Counted from the stretch's first letter, positions 6,474 through 15,562 are shown. The stretch is 64,000 bases of DNA from Lunatimonas sp. (GCF_020832325.1 NZ_JAFIEU010000051.1:62001-126000), one strand, 5' to 3'. Numbers and translations are program-made. Notes: generated from the letters alone by a model not told the origin.

Positions 6474-8108
6474 ATGCTAAAAGGTTTTTTTAATGTACCC
6501 GAACCTATCAATGAGCCCATAAAGAGCTACGCTCCGGGCAGTCAAGAGAGGTCTAGCCTACAAGCAGCGCTGGCCGAAGCAAGAGGCAAGGTGGTAGATA
6601 TCCCGATGTACATTGGTTCTGAAGAAATCCGTACAGGCAATAAAATAGCGCTGAGTCCTCCCCACGACCACCAACACCTCTTGGGCCATTTTCATGAAGG
6701 GGATGCCACCCATGTGGAGCAGGCCATACAGGCAGCGTTGGGAGCCAAGTACGCATGGGAAAACATGCAATGGGAACAGCGCGCAGCCATCTTTTTGAAA
6801 GCGGCAGAGTTGATAGCAGGGCCCTATCGGGACAAACTCAACGCTGCGACCATGCTGGGACAGTCTAAAAATGTGTTCCAAGCGGAGATAGACGCAGCTT
6901 GCGAGACGGTGGACTTTTTGCGGTTCAACGTAAAATACATGACCGAAATTTATGCCCAACAGCCTCCGCGAAACGAGCAGGGTGTATGGAACCGAGTAGA
7001 ACAGCGTCCATTGGAGGGCTTCGTCTTTGCGCTTACTCCCTTTAATTTCACCGCCATCGCCGGCAACCTCCCGGCTGCCCCAGCCATGATGGGGAACACG
7101 GTGGTCTGGAAGCCTGCTTATACCCAGGTGTATTCCGCAAACGTACTCATGGAGGTGTTTCGAGCCGCAGGAGTTCCGGATGGAGTGATTAACCTGATCT
7201 ATGTGGATGGACCTGCGGCGGGCGAGGTCATTTTTAATCACCCGGATTTCGCAGGGATCCATTTTACCGGGTCCACCGCCGTATTCCAAACAATTTGGAA
7301 AACGATTGGAAATAATATACACCGTTACAAAACCTATCCCAGGATAGTAGGTGAGACAGGAGGCAAGGACTTTGTCATTGCCCATAAATCGGCAGACCCA
7401 AAGGCTGTGGCCACCGCACTGGCTCGTGGTGCCTTTGAATTTCAGGGGCAGAAATGCTCTGCAGCCTCTAGGGCGTACATCCCTTCAAATCTATGGGATC
7501 AAGTAAAAGGCTTTCTGTTGGAAGACTTGGAAACCATGAAGATGGGCGGGACAGAAGACTTTACGAATTTTATCAATGCCGTCATCGACGAAAAGGCATT
7601 TGACAAGATTGCGGGCTACATAGCCGAAGCCAAGGAGGCTCCCGGTGTGGAAGTGCTGGCAGGCGGTACCTACGACAAGTCAAAGGGCTATTTCATTGCG
7701 CCTACGGTGCTCTTTGTGCAGGATCCGATGTACACGACCATGCAGGAAGAGATCTTCGGTCCGGTATTGACTGTGTATGTGTACCATGCAGAGCACTTCG
7801 AAGAAACGCTGGAGCTGGTGGATCAAACGTCTCCTTATGGGCTTACCGGAGCGGTATTTTCACGTGACCGCTACGCGGTGGAGCTGGCCACTCAAAAGCT
7901 GAGGCATGCGGCAGGTAATTTCTACATCAACGACAAACCCACGGGGGCGGTAGTGGGACAGCAGCCTTTTGGTGGGTCCCGTGCATCCGGAACCAACGAC
8001 AAAGCCGGATCCATGATAAACTTACTCCGTTGGGTGAGTCCACGTACGCTTAAAGAGACGTTTGTCAGTCCAACCGATTACCGCTACCCCTTTTTGAGAG
8101 AAGATTAG
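6474..8108 (+). CDS. pruA: L-glutamate gamma-semialdehyde (1-pyrroline-5-carboxylate) dehydrogenase
   Basis: A 544-residue aldehyde dehydrogenase, the usual length for the single-domain P5C dehydrogenase that oxidises glutamate semialdehyde to glutamate with NAD+ in proline breakdown. The N-terminus is typical (GSQERSSLQAAL). The Rossmann part has FALTPFNFTAIAGN and GIHFTGSTAVF. The general base is Glu294 (VGETGGKDF) and the catalytic Cys is C328 (FQGQKCSAASRAYIP). The substrate-side motif GAVVGQQPFGGSRASGTNDK is near the C-terminus. It is a single-gene unit with its own promoter and a strong terminator just after the stop. No proline dehydrogenase gene lies in the window. Confidence 0.95.
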   Translation: MLKGFFNVPEPINEPIKSYAPGSQERSSLQAALAEARGKVVDIPMYIGSEEIRTGNKIALSPPHDHQHLLGHFHEGDATHVEQAIQAALGAKYAWENMQWEQRAAIFLKAAELIAGPYRDKLNAATMLGQSKNVFQAEIDAACETVDFLRFNVKYMTEIYAQQPPRNEQGVWNRVEQRPLEGFVFALTPFNFTAIAGNLPAAPAMMGNTVVWKPAYTQVYSANVLMEVFRAAGVPDGVINLIYVDGPAAGEVIFNHPDFAGIHFTGSTAVFQTIWKTIGNNIHRYKTYPRIVGETGGKDFVIAHKSADPKAVATALARGAFEFQGQKCSAASRAYIPSNLWDQVKGFLLEDLETMKMGGTEDFTNFINAVIDEKAFDKIAGYIAEAKEAPGVEVLAGGTYDKSKGYFIAPTVLFVQDPMYTTMQEEIFGPVLTVYVYHAEHFEETLELVDQTSPYGLTGAVFSRDRYAVELATQKLRHAAGNFYINDKPTGAVVGQQPFGGSRASGTNDKAGSMINLLRWVSPRTLKETFVSPTDYRYPFLRED

Positions 8109-8120
8109 GCGGCAAAAAAG

Positions 8121-8152
8121 AAGGGCCTGTCGATTATTCCGACAGGCCCTTT
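8121..8152. terminator. Bidirectional Rho-independent terminator
   Basis: GGGCCTGTCG (8123-8132) pairs with CGACAGGCCC (8140-8149), followed by TTT. It is shared between the converging P5C dehydrogenase and esterase genes. Confidence 0.88.
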
Positions 8153-8179
8153 AAGATTATGGTAGAATATCCTGGCTGG

Positions 8180-8782
8180 CTAGGAAAGGATATGTTGGTT
8201 TACCCAGTTGATTTCCTCTTCACGGATAGTATGGTAATTGTCTGGGAAAATAGCCTTGTGAACGTTCGCATTCATGGACTGAAGAAGCTGCTCAGTCTCT
8301 TCGATACGGGAAAGCGGCACATGCATATCATTGTGGCTAGCGCCGATAAATAGAGGCGTTTGCGCAAAGTCTCCCTTGTACCTAGTAGTATCTAGTTTTT
8401 CACCGATCAGTCCTCCGGTAAACGCGATGATGCCTCCGTAGGACACTGCGTTCCGCGTGGTGTACTCCAAGGTGAGGCAGGCACCTTGTGAGAATCCGAT
8501 AAAATAGAGCTGTTCTTTGGATTTACCTTGCGCTATGCAGGAGGCTACCACTTGGTCTATCTGGTCCAAGGCACGGTCTAAGTGTGGCTGATTCTGGCTT
8601 ATGGGAGCCATAAAACTGTATGGGTACCACGTGTTCCCCGGAGCTTCTGGAGCCAAAAGGGCAAACCCGGTCAGGTTTAGGTAATCTGCCAACCCCAAAA
8701 TTTGCTGCGCTGTAGATCCCCTGCCATGTACCATAATGGCTACTTTTTCGGCATCCTGTAAGCTTGTTCCCCGATGCATCAT
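8180..8782 (-). CDS. Alpha/beta-hydrolase, carboxylesterase (MhqD-like)
   Basis: A 200-residue serine esterase of the phospholipase/carboxylesterase family. It has an oxyanion segment VAIMVHGRGS, nucleophile Ser in FIGFSQGACL, acid Asp in GASHNDMHVPL, and His in FPDNYHTI. Start ATG 8782 is chosen because it overlaps the TGA of the upstream dioxygenase (ATGA), a usual sign of translational coupling. Starting at 8860 would push 26 non-conserved residues into that gene. In Bacillus, MhqD-type hydrolases are co-regulated with ring-cleaving dioxygenases by a MarR repressor; the same trio is found here. Confidence 0.87.
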   Translation of the reverse strand: MMHRGTSLQDAEKVAIMVHGRGSTAQQILGLADYLNLTGFALLAPEAPGNTWYPYSFMAPISQNQPHLDRALDQIDQVVASCIAQGKSKEQLYFIGFSQGACLTLEYTTRNAVSYGGIIAFTGGLIGEKLDTTRYKGDFAQTPLFIGASHNDMHVPLSRIEETEQLLQSMNANVHKAIFPDNYHTIREEEINWVNQHILS

Positions 8783-9735
8783 TCTACAGTTGGATTTGAG
8801 GGTGAAACTTGGATGGGAGGCAGACTTTTTTCTATTTTTTGCCGGTGAGGTTCGGCCCATTCTGGCAGTTTCAGTTTTTGGCCCAGTTCGGACACCGGTT
8901 CGTCGATGGCGAATCCCGGTTCGTCTGTGGCCACTTCAAAGAGAATACCGCCCGGTTCCCGGAAATAGATTGACTGGAAATAATTTCTGTCTTTGATTTC
9001 GGTAACCTGTTGGCCATAGTGCCAAAGCCGTTGCTGTATCTCCCGCTGTGAAGCCTCGTTTTCGGTCCGGAATGCAATGTGGTGCACGGTGCCTGCACTT
9101 TGTACGGAACGAGAAGCTGGTTGGTTGATGACAATGTCAATGAGATCTCCCGGGTTGCCTGCGGTCCCGAATCGAAGGCGGTTTTTTTCCTCTCCGATGA
9201 GACGGTAATCCATCGCCTCGGTAAGGAGATCGGCTGTAAGTTGATGCGCCCGTAAGTTAAGTGTGGCGCTATGAAATCCCTTTATCGCAAAATCAGCGGG
9301 AATCGGTCCGCCGGTCCAGCCCCTCCGGGTATCAGTAGCAGTTGCTATTAGTTCTATACCCATCCCGTCGTGGTCTTCAAAGCGCAATAGTTTCTCACCA
9401 AACCGTTCCAATTCGGTGGAAAGGGTAAACCCAAGCCGTGTTAGGCGTTCTTGCCAAAATGGCAAGGCGTCTTTGGGTACGGAGAAGGCAGTATACGTTG
9501 TTTCACCTACTCCTTTCTGGCCTTTTCTGGCGCCGGGGAAGGGAAAAAAGGTTAGTATAGTTCCCGGCGATCCTATTTCATCTCCAAAATAGAAATGATA
9601 TACATCGGGAGCGTCGAAGTTGATTGTTTTCTTAACCAAACGCAATCCAAGTATCCCCGTATAGAAATCCACGTTTTTTTGTGGATCGCTGGCTAATGCG
9701 GTGATATGGTGTATGCCTGTGATGAGCGCTTCCAT
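8779..9735 (-). CDS. Ring-cleaving dioxygenase, VOC family (MhqO-like)
   Basis: A 318-residue protein with two tandem vicinal-oxygen-chelate (glyoxalase) modules. The first is residues ~5-135 (GIHHITALASDPQKNVDFYTGILGL) and the second ~150-290. Likely metal ligands are the His in GIHHITA, the His in VHHIAFR and the Glu in GGILFEVATD. The family opens substituted hydroquinone or catechol rings and in Bacillus (MhqA/MhqO) protects from quinone stress. The gene overlaps the esterase gene by 4 bases and is 67 bases from the YceI gene. The chemical substrate is not determinable from sequence. Confidence 0.88.
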   Translation of the reverse strand: MEALITGIHHITALASDPQKNVDFYTGILGLRLVKKTINFDAPDVYHFYFGDEIGSPGTILTFFPFPGARKGQKGVGETTYTAFSVPKDALPFWQERLTRLGFTLSTELERFGEKLLRFEDHDGMGIELIATATDTRRGWTGGPIPADFAIKGFHSATLNLRAHQLTADLLTEAMDYRLIGEEKNRLRFGTAGNPGDLIDIVINQPASRSVQSAGTVHHIAFRTENEASQREIQQRLWHYGQQVTEIKDRNYFQSIYFREPGGILFEVATDEPGFAIDEPVSELGQKLKLPEWAEPHRQKIEKSLPPIQVSPSNPTVE

Positions 9736-9764
9736 GACAGAATGGGTTTGAGAATGAGAAATGA

Positions 9765-9794
9765 AACCCGGGACCTTGATGGGGCGCCCGGGTT
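9765..9794 (-). terminator. Hairpin between yceI and dioxygenase genes
   Basis: AACCCGGG (9765-9772) pairs with CCCGGGTT (9787-9794). On the minus strand this follows the YceI stop by 8 bases and is trailed by a poor T-tract. It may reduce rather than stop read-through into the dioxygenase and esterase genes. Confidence 0.55.
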
Positions 9795-9802
9795 AAAATG
9801 GT

Positions 9803-10330
9803 TTACTGTTTTACCAATTGGATGCTTGCGATGATTTTCACTTCGTCGCCTACTACTACGCTTCCAGCTTCGGTCACGGCGTTCCAAGTAAGACCGTATG
9901 CTTTGCGACTTACTTTACCTGTGATTTCAAAACCCGCTTTGGTATTCCCATATGGGTCACCGGCAACACCACCAAACTCTACGGCCAACTCCACAGGCAG
10001 CGTGGTTTCCCGCATTTTAAGGTCACCCTTCAATACATAGTCTTCGCCTTTTTTGGAAAGAATTCCGTTGGAAAAAACGAGCTTAGGATTTGTCGCTGCA
10101 TCGAAAAAGTCTGCTGACTTCAAGTGAGCATCTCTGTCGGCCTGATTGGTGTCGATGCTGTCTATGTCGGCGCTGAACTCGATTTTTCCACCGACAAAAT
10201 CGTCACTTTCCGCCTCTGCGGATCCTTCAAACTTTCGGAAATAGCCAGTTACGGTAGAAATCACCAGGTGTTTAACTTTAAAAGATACCTCTGAATGGGT
10301 AGGGTCGATAATCCATTTTGTTGTACTCAT
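9803..10330 (-). CDS. YceI-family lipocalin-like protein
   Basis: A 175-residue YceI protein, a lipocalin-fold barrel that binds isoprenoid quinones or similar amphiphiles. Typical features are TKWIIDPTHSEVSFKVKHLVISTVTGYF at the start, DIDSIDTNQADRDAHLKSADFFDAATNP in the middle, and a GDLKMRETTLPVELAVEFGG strand pair. There is no signal peptide, so this copy is probably cytoplasmic. It is first in the likely operon with the dioxygenase and esterase. A tandem palindrome just upstream fits control by the neighbouring MarR protein. Confidence 0.93.
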   Translation of the reverse strand: MSTTKWIIDPTHSEVSFKVKHLVISTVTGYFRKFEGSAEAESDDFVGGKIEFSADIDSIDTNQADRDAHLKSADFFDAATNPKLVFSNGILSKKGEDYVLKGDLKMRETTLPVELAVEFGGVAGDPYGNTKAGFEITGKVSRKAYGLTWNAVTEAGSVVVGDEVKIIASIQLVKQ

Positions 10331-10394
10331 GATTTTTCTGTTTTTAAATGTGAAATTTTAATTGAACTAAATGTTGAAATTGGGATATTTATTA

Positions 10395-10420
10395 TGTCTA
10401 AACAAAAAATGTCTAGACAT
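10395..10420. promoter_or_regulatory. Putative MarR operator (tandem TGTCTA boxes)
   Basis: ATGTCTAGACAT (10409-10420) is a perfect 12-bp palindrome. A related half-site, ATGTCTAAAC, starts at 10394, 15 bases away. It lies between the regulator gene and the yceI start, about 65-90 bases before that ATG, a normal place for a MarR-type operator. Binding is inferred. Confidence 0.55.
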
Positions 10421-10437
10421 GTAAATATTCAAATAAT

Positions 10438-10893
10438 TTACTCTTCTCTGAGTTTATCAAGGAGTTCGTTTAGCAAATCGACTTCCTCTGCGTCAAGTGA
10501 GATGACGTTTTTGTTGAACTGATTAATTTCCTCTTCTAGGACCTGTAGCAATCCCAAACCTTTATCGGTGATGGTAATGTCTACCTGACGCCGATCGCTG
10601 GCACATTCCTGCCGGTAAACCAATCCTTTAGTTCTTAGCTTTTCTACCAGCCTAGAGGCATTGGACATCTTATTCAGCATCCTATCCTGTATAGAAGATA
10701 CGGTGATGGGTTCGGGATGCTTCCCTCGTAATATTCGTAACACATTGTATTGTTCGGGTGAGATATCAAAAGGGCGAAATAACTTGTTTTGACGCGTTTC
10801 AATGTAGCTATTGGTGTACAATATATTCACTACTGCCTTATTGTAAGGATCTTTGAATGCTTTCTGCTGTATGGACTCCTCTAGTTTCGCCAT
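10438..10893 (-). CDS. MarR-family regulator (MhqR-like)
   Basis: A 151-residue winged-helix repressor. ATG 10893 (MAKLEESIQQKAF) is preferred to the far-upstream ATG 10947 because a TACATTTG box ends 8 bases before it. The MarR core is clear: FRPFDISPEQYNVLRILRG, then VSSIQDRMLNKMSNASRLVEKLRTKGLVYR (recognition helix), then wing ECASDRRQVDITITDKG, then C-terminal helices for dimerisation. It precedes yceI, the dioxygenase and the esterase on the same strand. A role as quinone- or electrophile-sensing repressor is inferred from that company. No conserved redox Cys pattern stands out; one Cys lies in RQECASDRR. Confidence 0.88.
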   Translation of the reverse strand: MAKLEESIQQKAFKDPYNKAVVNILYTNSYIETRQNKLFRPFDISPEQYNVLRILRGKHPEPITVSSIQDRMLNKMSNASRLVEKLRTKGLVYRQECASDRRQVDITITDKGLGLLQVLEEEINQFNKNVISLDAEEVDLLNELLDKLREE

Positions 10894-10900
10894 TATCTTG

Positions 10901-10908
10901 CAAATGTA
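10901..10908 (-). promoter_or_regulatory. -7 box abutting the MarR start codon
   Basis: The minus strand reads TACATTTG, ending 7 bases before ATG 10893, so the transcript would start at or next to the start codon. No clear -33 TTTG was found. Confidence 0.45.
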
Positions 10909-10965
10909 TTTAATGTATATACACGAAAGATAGGAAAAAGGTTTCAAATGACTGTCATTTTTTTG

Positions 10966-11550
10966 CTATTTTTTCCAGTATCCTACAATTCTGCTAATTC
11001 CCACATCAACACTTCGATAGAAAGATCCAAACCCATTGTGGAGCGTAGTTGCATAGCCTAAGCCAAAATGCCCCCTAAAAAGTGTCTTTGAGCGACCACT
11101 CATCTGAAATCCAATGTGAACGTTGGAAAGTATGGTACTTCGTAGGTCGGTAAAGTGCATGTAACCGAAGTGGCGGCTGACATATCGAATACGCCCTCCC
11201 AAATACGCGCCTCCATTATTAAAGCACAAATCGCAGGTTTCGATCACTTTTTTCCGATAAAAATAAAATTTCGGGTTGGCGTACAGGGTAAGTGCTGGAT
11301 TTCCCAAACTCCAATATGGATTCAATACATCGAGTTCAAGGTCTGTATATCCGCCTCCTAATCCTATACCTGTATCAAGAATCAGGTCATTAGCTGAAAC
11401 AAATTCTCTTACAAGGGATACGCCGTGGCCGGTGAAATCAAGTCTGTTTTGGTTCTTTAATAGCTTATCGTCGTCGAAATAAGTCTGTGTCCATCCATCC
11501 TGACTTTGAATAGTCCAAAAGAATACCAAGGTGCAGAACAGGTTTCGCAT
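10966..11550 (-). CDS. Secreted outer-membrane barrel-like protein, unknown
   Basis: About 194 residues with an N-terminal signal (MRNLFCTLVFFWTIQSQDGWTQ; ATG 11556 two codons earlier is equally possible). The rest alternates hydrophobic and polar residues and is rich in Gly and aromatics (GIGLGGGYTDLEL, LTLYANPKFYFYRKK, HFGLGYATTLHNGFGSFYRSVDVG). This suggests an 8-stranded outer-membrane barrel. Two cysteines in CDLC may form a disulphide. It lies 12 bases after the ABC permease gene on the same strand, so it may be the last gene of that operon. No family was recognised. Confidence 0.6.
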   Translation of the reverse strand: MRNLFCTLVFFWTIQSQDGWTQTYFDDDKLLKNQNRLDFTGHGVSLVREFVSANDLILDTGIGLGGGYTDLELDVLNPYWSLGNPALTLYANPKFYFYRKKVIETCDLCFNNGGAYLGGRIRYVSRHFGYMHFTDLRSTILSNVHIGFQMSGRSKTLFRGHFGLGYATTLHNGFGSFYRSVDVGISRIVGYWKK

Positions 11551-11562
11551 GGGCAATTTAGA

Positions 11563-14082
11563 TTAAGTTCGAAGAACTTCCATGGTCGGAGTTTTCAGGA
11601 TATCCTTTCCGTTCCACCACCCCAAGAGGACTGTAATCGCTGTAATGGCTGCATACACGGCAACCAATAGGAGCCACTCAACGCTGAAAGGAATCTCAAA
11701 CAAATACACGCTAAGCAGGAACGCCGCCAGCAGTGACAACAGGATTCCACTCAAGGCTGCCAGGCTCCCGAGAAAGAGGTACTCCAGCGTATTGATTTTG
11801 ATTAAGAGGCTCGTTTGAGCGCCGATGGTCTTCAGTAGGATGGTTTCTTTGATCCGTTGGTACTTGCTGATAATCAACGAGCTGATCAAGACCAGTATCC
11901 CGGTGACGATGCTGAAAAGGGCCATAAATTGGATTACAAAGCTGATTTTTCCTAGGATTTCCTCCAAGGTTTCCACGATGGTGCTCAGGTTGATTACGGA
12001 CACATTGGGGAAGTTCTGTACCATTTGATTTTGAATTTTTCCCGCCTCCACATCACTTGCTGTTTTGGTTACCACGACATGGAACTTGGGAGCATTGGTC
12101 AGTACATTGTCCGGAAAAAGTACCAAAAAGTTTGTCGAAACCTGCCGGAAGTTTACTTCTCGCATACTTCCTATATAGGTCTTTAGGGGGCGGCCCTGCA
12201 CATTAAATACCAATTCATCGCCGAGCTGAAGTCCGGCACGAGAGGCATATCCTTTGTCCAGAGATACAAATATACTGTCTCCGGATTGTTTGTAGGGGCG
12301 TAGTTCGCCGTCGGTCAGTCGCTCGGAGCGTATCAGGGAGTCGCGGTAGGTAACCCGAAACTCCCGGTTGTATAGGCGTTTCGAAAACCTCTCTTCTTCA
12401 GGTAGGGACTCGTTGTCTTTTTTCGTGACACCATTTACAGAAGTAAGACCCATGGTCACAATGGGTACCTGTTGCAAAATCGGTAGACCCTGATCTGTAA
12501 GTTGCTTACTCACTGCTTCCACCTGTTGGGTTTGAATGTCGAAGAAGAGCATGTTAGGCTGGTCTTCTTTGTCGGCAAATTTCACCTCTCCCAAAAGTTG
12601 GTATTGGACAAAGAAGAGCGTGGAAATCATTGCAGTACCCAGCCCGATCGTAGCTATCAGCGAGATCGTTTGGTTATTGGGCCGGTATAAATTAGCCAGT
12701 GACTGTCGGGCGGGATAGGAGAGCGATAGGGGTAGCCAGTGTCTAATACCTTTCATAATGCCCAGTGCAAAAAGCCAAAGGACTCCAAAGGCGAAAAAGA
12801 CAAAGCCTGTAAACCACAATGTTTGTATCCAGTCTCGGAGCAGAAAATAGCTAAATCCACTTAGGAACAGCGCAATTCCCACTACCACTGCCCAACGGAT
12901 AGGATCTTTCGCAAAACGCGTACTGCCTTCCTCAGGTCTTAGGGTCATCATGGGCGATACGGTGCGGATTTTTAACAAGGGTATCAAGGCAAAGAGCATG
13001 GATATCAAAATCCCGGTGAAAACTCCCAAGAAAATCGATGCCCAAGATATTTCAACCGTGACATCAACAGGCAAGAAATCTTGAAAGACACTGGGTAATA
13101 TGAATTGAAGTCCGGTACCCAGTGCCGCGCCGGCTACGGAACCGATGGCTCCCATCAGAAATATCTGCCATAGGTAGATGGCGAATATTTGGCCCGAAGA
13201 GACCCCCAGGCAACGCAGAACCGCTACAGCGGGCAATTTTTCCTTTACGAATACATTTACGGCACTTGCTACACCCACACAACCTAGCAATACCGCGATA
13301 AAGGCTACCAGGCTGAGGAAATTTCCGAGATTTTTAAAGGAATTTCCGGTGGATTCTTTTCGACTTTCTACGGTTTCGAAACGTATGTTGTCTTCTTCCC
13401 ATTGGTCTTTGTGAGCATCGATAAACACCTGTGGATCGGCGTCAGGAGTGAGGGCGTAGTACAACTCGTAGTTCACCCTGCTACCAAATTGCACGAGACC
13501 AGTCTCTTCCAGTGTTTCCATAGGAATGTAAACCGCAGGCGCCACCGTGGCAGTGATGCCGGTCTGTCCGGGCACCTTGTGCAGAGCACCGGCGATTTCA
13601 TAGGTCACCTCGCCTACCTTGATGAAATCCCCTACCTGTGCATCAAATTGGGCCAGCAGCAGGTTTTCTACCAAGGCTTTTTTTCCGCCTGCCCGAAAGG
13701 ATTCCTCTCCGGAAAGGGGCTCCACGTCGAAGCTACCATAAAAAGGGAAACGACCCTCGAGTGCGCGGACTTGTGTGAGGCGGCTTTCGCCTTTCACTAC
13801 AAACGATACCATGGAGGCAAAGTTTATTTCCATGGCTTGGTCTACCAGCATGCTGTCCAGATCGGGACCTTCAAAGGGTTGGTTATTGCTAAGTACCAAG
13901 TCAGCGCCCAGCAATTCCTTGGCTTGACGGTTAATGTCTTTGGTGAGGTTGTCTCCAAACGAGCTAATAGCCACCAATGCTGCAATGCCTACTAAAATAG
14001 AAGAGATGAAAAGAGCCAACTTGGACCCGTTTTTTCGGAAATCCCGCATGGCCATCAGAAGAACCCATTTCAAATCACCCAT
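11563..14082 (-). CDS. ABC transporter permease, YbbP-like (two FtsX domains)
   Basis: An 839-residue inner-membrane protein. An N-terminal anchor helix (LALFISSILVGIAALVAISSF) is followed by a periplasmic MacB-PCD-like domain. A first FtsX domain of several helices spans ~265-390, then two more helices around 400-440. A second periplasmic domain follows, and a C-terminal FtsX domain (VIQFMALFSIVTGILVLISS onward). This is the YbbP/LolE-like architecture with duplicated halves. Its ATPase is encoded immediately upstream with an 8-base overlap. The family is thought to act on the cell envelope rather than move solutes across the inner membrane; the substrate is unknown. Confidence 0.92.
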   Translation of the reverse strand: MGDLKWVLLMAMRDFRKNGSKLALFISSILVGIAALVAISSFGDNLTKDINRQAKELLGADLVLSNNQPFEGPDLDSMLVDQAMEINFASMVSFVVKGESRLTQVRALEGRFPFYGSFDVEPLSGEESFRAGGKKALVENLLLAQFDAQVGDFIKVGEVTYEIAGALHKVPGQTGITATVAPAVYIPMETLEETGLVQFGSRVNYELYYALTPDADPQVFIDAHKDQWEEDNIRFETVESRKESTGNSFKNLGNFLSLVAFIAVLLGCVGVASAVNVFVKEKLPAVAVLRCLGVSSGQIFAIYLWQIFLMGAIGSVAGAALGTGLQFILPSVFQDFLPVDVTVEISWASIFLGVFTGILISMLFALIPLLKIRTVSPMMTLRPEEGSTRFAKDPIRWAVVVGIALFLSGFSYFLLRDWIQTLWFTGFVFFAFGVLWLFALGIMKGIRHWLPLSLSYPARQSLANLYRPNNQTISLIATIGLGTAMISTLFFVQYQLLGEVKFADKEDQPNMLFFDIQTQQVEAVSKQLTDQGLPILQQVPIVTMGLTSVNGVTKKDNESLPEEERFSKRLYNREFRVTYRDSLIRSERLTDGELRPYKQSGDSIFVSLDKGYASRAGLQLGDELVFNVQGRPLKTYIGSMREVNFRQVSTNFLVLFPDNVLTNAPKFHVVVTKTASDVEAGKIQNQMVQNFPNVSVINLSTIVETLEEILGKISFVIQFMALFSIVTGILVLISSLIISKYQRIKETILLKTIGAQTSLLIKINTLEYLFLGSLAALSGILLSLLAAFLLSVYLFEIPFSVEWLLLVAVYAAITAITVLLGWWNGKDILKTPTMEVLRT

Positions 14083-14752
14083 ACGTGACCTCCTGAATTT
14101 TGCCTCCTTTAATGGAAATGATCTGCTGGGTGCGTTCTGCCAACTGGGGGTCGTGGGTGACCAAAATGAGGGTGGTGCCTTTTTCCTTGTTCAATTGGAA
14201 AATGAGGTTTTCGATCATATCTCCCGTTTCCGTATCGAGGTTTCCGGTGGGCTCATCGGCAAACAGGATTTTTGGTTCGTTGGCAAATGCTCGCGCGATG
14301 GACACGCGTTGTTGTTCGCCACCTGACAATTGAGAAGGGTAATGGGTCATGCGGTCACCTAGCCCTACTTGCTGTAGCAATCCTTCTGCTTTTTGCCGGG
14401 CATCTTTCTGTTTTTTCAGCTCCATAGGAACCATCACGTTTTCAAGGGCAGTGAGCGTGGGCAACAATTGAAAATTTTGAAAAATAAACCCTACCGACTC
14501 ATTTCTGACTTTTGCGCGCTCGTCTTCGGAGAGTCTTTCCAACGCTTTTCCGGCAAGTTGTACAGATCCACCGCTGGCTGTATCCAGCCCCGCACACAGC
14601 CCCAGCAGCGTGGTTTTCCCACTTCCGGACGGTCCGACAATAGACATGGTCGCACCGGCATGTACCTCAAAGCTGACATTGTCCAAGACCGTTAGTTTAC
14701 GGTTGCCGCTTTGATAGGTTTTTGTAAGATTTGTTACGGAAAGAATACTCAT
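14075..14752 (-). CDS. ABC transporter ATP-binding protein, YbbA-like
   Basis: A 225-residue ATPase of the LolD/MacB/YbbA group. Walker A is VGPSGSGKTTLL, the Q-loop lies in FQNFQLLPTLTALENV, the signature is LSGGEQQRVSIARA, Walker B is KILFADEPTGNLD, and the H-loop is LVTHD. It overlaps the permease gene by 8 bases. Divergent to it, 120 bases away, is a TesA-like esterase gene. E. coli has the same association of tesA with ybbA-ybbP, which supports the YbbAP assignment over LolCDE. Confidence 0.93.
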   Translation of the reverse strand: MSILSVTNLTKTYQSGNRKLTVLDNVSFEVHAGATMSIVGPSGSGKTTLLGLCAGLDTASGGSVQLAGKALERLSEDERAKVRNESVGFIFQNFQLLPTLTALENVMVPMELKKQKDARQKAEGLLQQVGLGDRMTHYPSQLSGGEQQRVSIARAFANEPKILFADEPTGNLDTETGDMIENLIFQLNKEKGTTLILVTHDPQLAERTQQIISIKGGKIQEVTYG

Positions 14753-14872
14753 GTGGCTGAATTAAAAAGGATTGTTTGTGATCTAACACGTTAGGCTTGG
14801 CATTTAGTTTATTTTAGTTGGCAGAATCCTTTATTTATGTTCAAATTTACGCCAAGAAAGGAAACAAGGTAT

Positions 14873-15562
14873 ATGAGAGGTGTGGTAATTCTATTATGGG
14901 GGATGACATTTGGTGCGCTAGTGGTAGCTGTGGGAGGGTGTACCGCTCCAAAGAATCAGGAAGAAGCCAGGCGGGATACCGCAAAGGTTGAAGAGATTAT
15001 TGTGGAGGAAGACCGACCACTTATTTTGTTCTTTGGAAATAGTCTCACCGCTGGCTATGGGCTAGAGGAAGAGCAGGCTTTTCCGGCATTGATACAGGAG
15101 AAAATTGACCGTGAAGGCTTGGTATACAGGGTAGTGAATGGAGGTTTAACCGGAGAAACGACCGCTTCGGGTTTAAACCGCCTCGATTGGTTTTTGGAAG
15201 AAGCGCCTGCGGTGTTTGTGCTGGAATTGGGCGGTAATGACGGTCTTAGGGGTATTCCTGTGGAGGAAACCCGCAGAAACTTGAAGAATATCCTGCAAAA
15301 AGTTAAAGAGAGCTATCCGGAAACCTATATCCTATTGGCAGGTATGCAGATTCCACCCAATATGGGTCAAGCCTACACCTCGGCTTTTAGCGGGATGTAT
15401 GAAGAGATTGCCGAGGAAGAAGGGGTGGGGCTGATTCCGTTTTTGCTAGAGGGAGTGGCGGGAGACCCGGAGCTCAACCTGCCGGACGGCATACATCCAA
15501 CAGCTGAAGGGCATGAAATAGTGGCAGCGACCGTGTGGGAGTATCTAAGGCGCGTTCTTTGA
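14873..15562 (+). CDS. tesA: TesA-like GDSL esterase, lipoprotein
   Basis: A 229-residue SGNH hydrolase (arylesterase/lysophospholipase-thioesterase type). Block I Ser is in LFFGNSLTAGYGLEE, block II Gly in VVNGGLTGET, block III in LELGGNDGLRG, and block V Asp/His in LPDGIHPTAEGHE. The start at ATG 14873 gives a lipoprotein signal ending LVVAVGGC; ATG 14837 adds 12 charged residues in front. E. coli TesA is soluble and periplasmic; here the enzyme appears lipid-anchored. It is divergent from the YbbAP-like transporter genes, as in Proteobacteria. Confidence 0.9.
   Translation: MRGVVILLWGMTFGALVVAVGGCTAPKNQEEARRDTAKVEEIIVEEDRPLILFFGNSLTAGYGLEEEQAFPALIQEKIDREGLVYRVVNGGLTGETTASGLNRLDWFLEEAPAVFVLELGGNDGLRGIPVEETRRNLKNILQKVKESYPETYILLAGMQIPPNMGQAYTSAFSGMYEEIAEEEGVGLIPFLLEGVAGDPELNLPDGIHPTAEGHEIVAATVWEYLRRVL

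Noticed and set aside
6558-7385. A 275-codon minus-strand frame across the P5C dehydrogenase gene
   Set aside because: It is fully inside a clear aldehyde dehydrogenase on the other strand and its sequence has no domain pattern.
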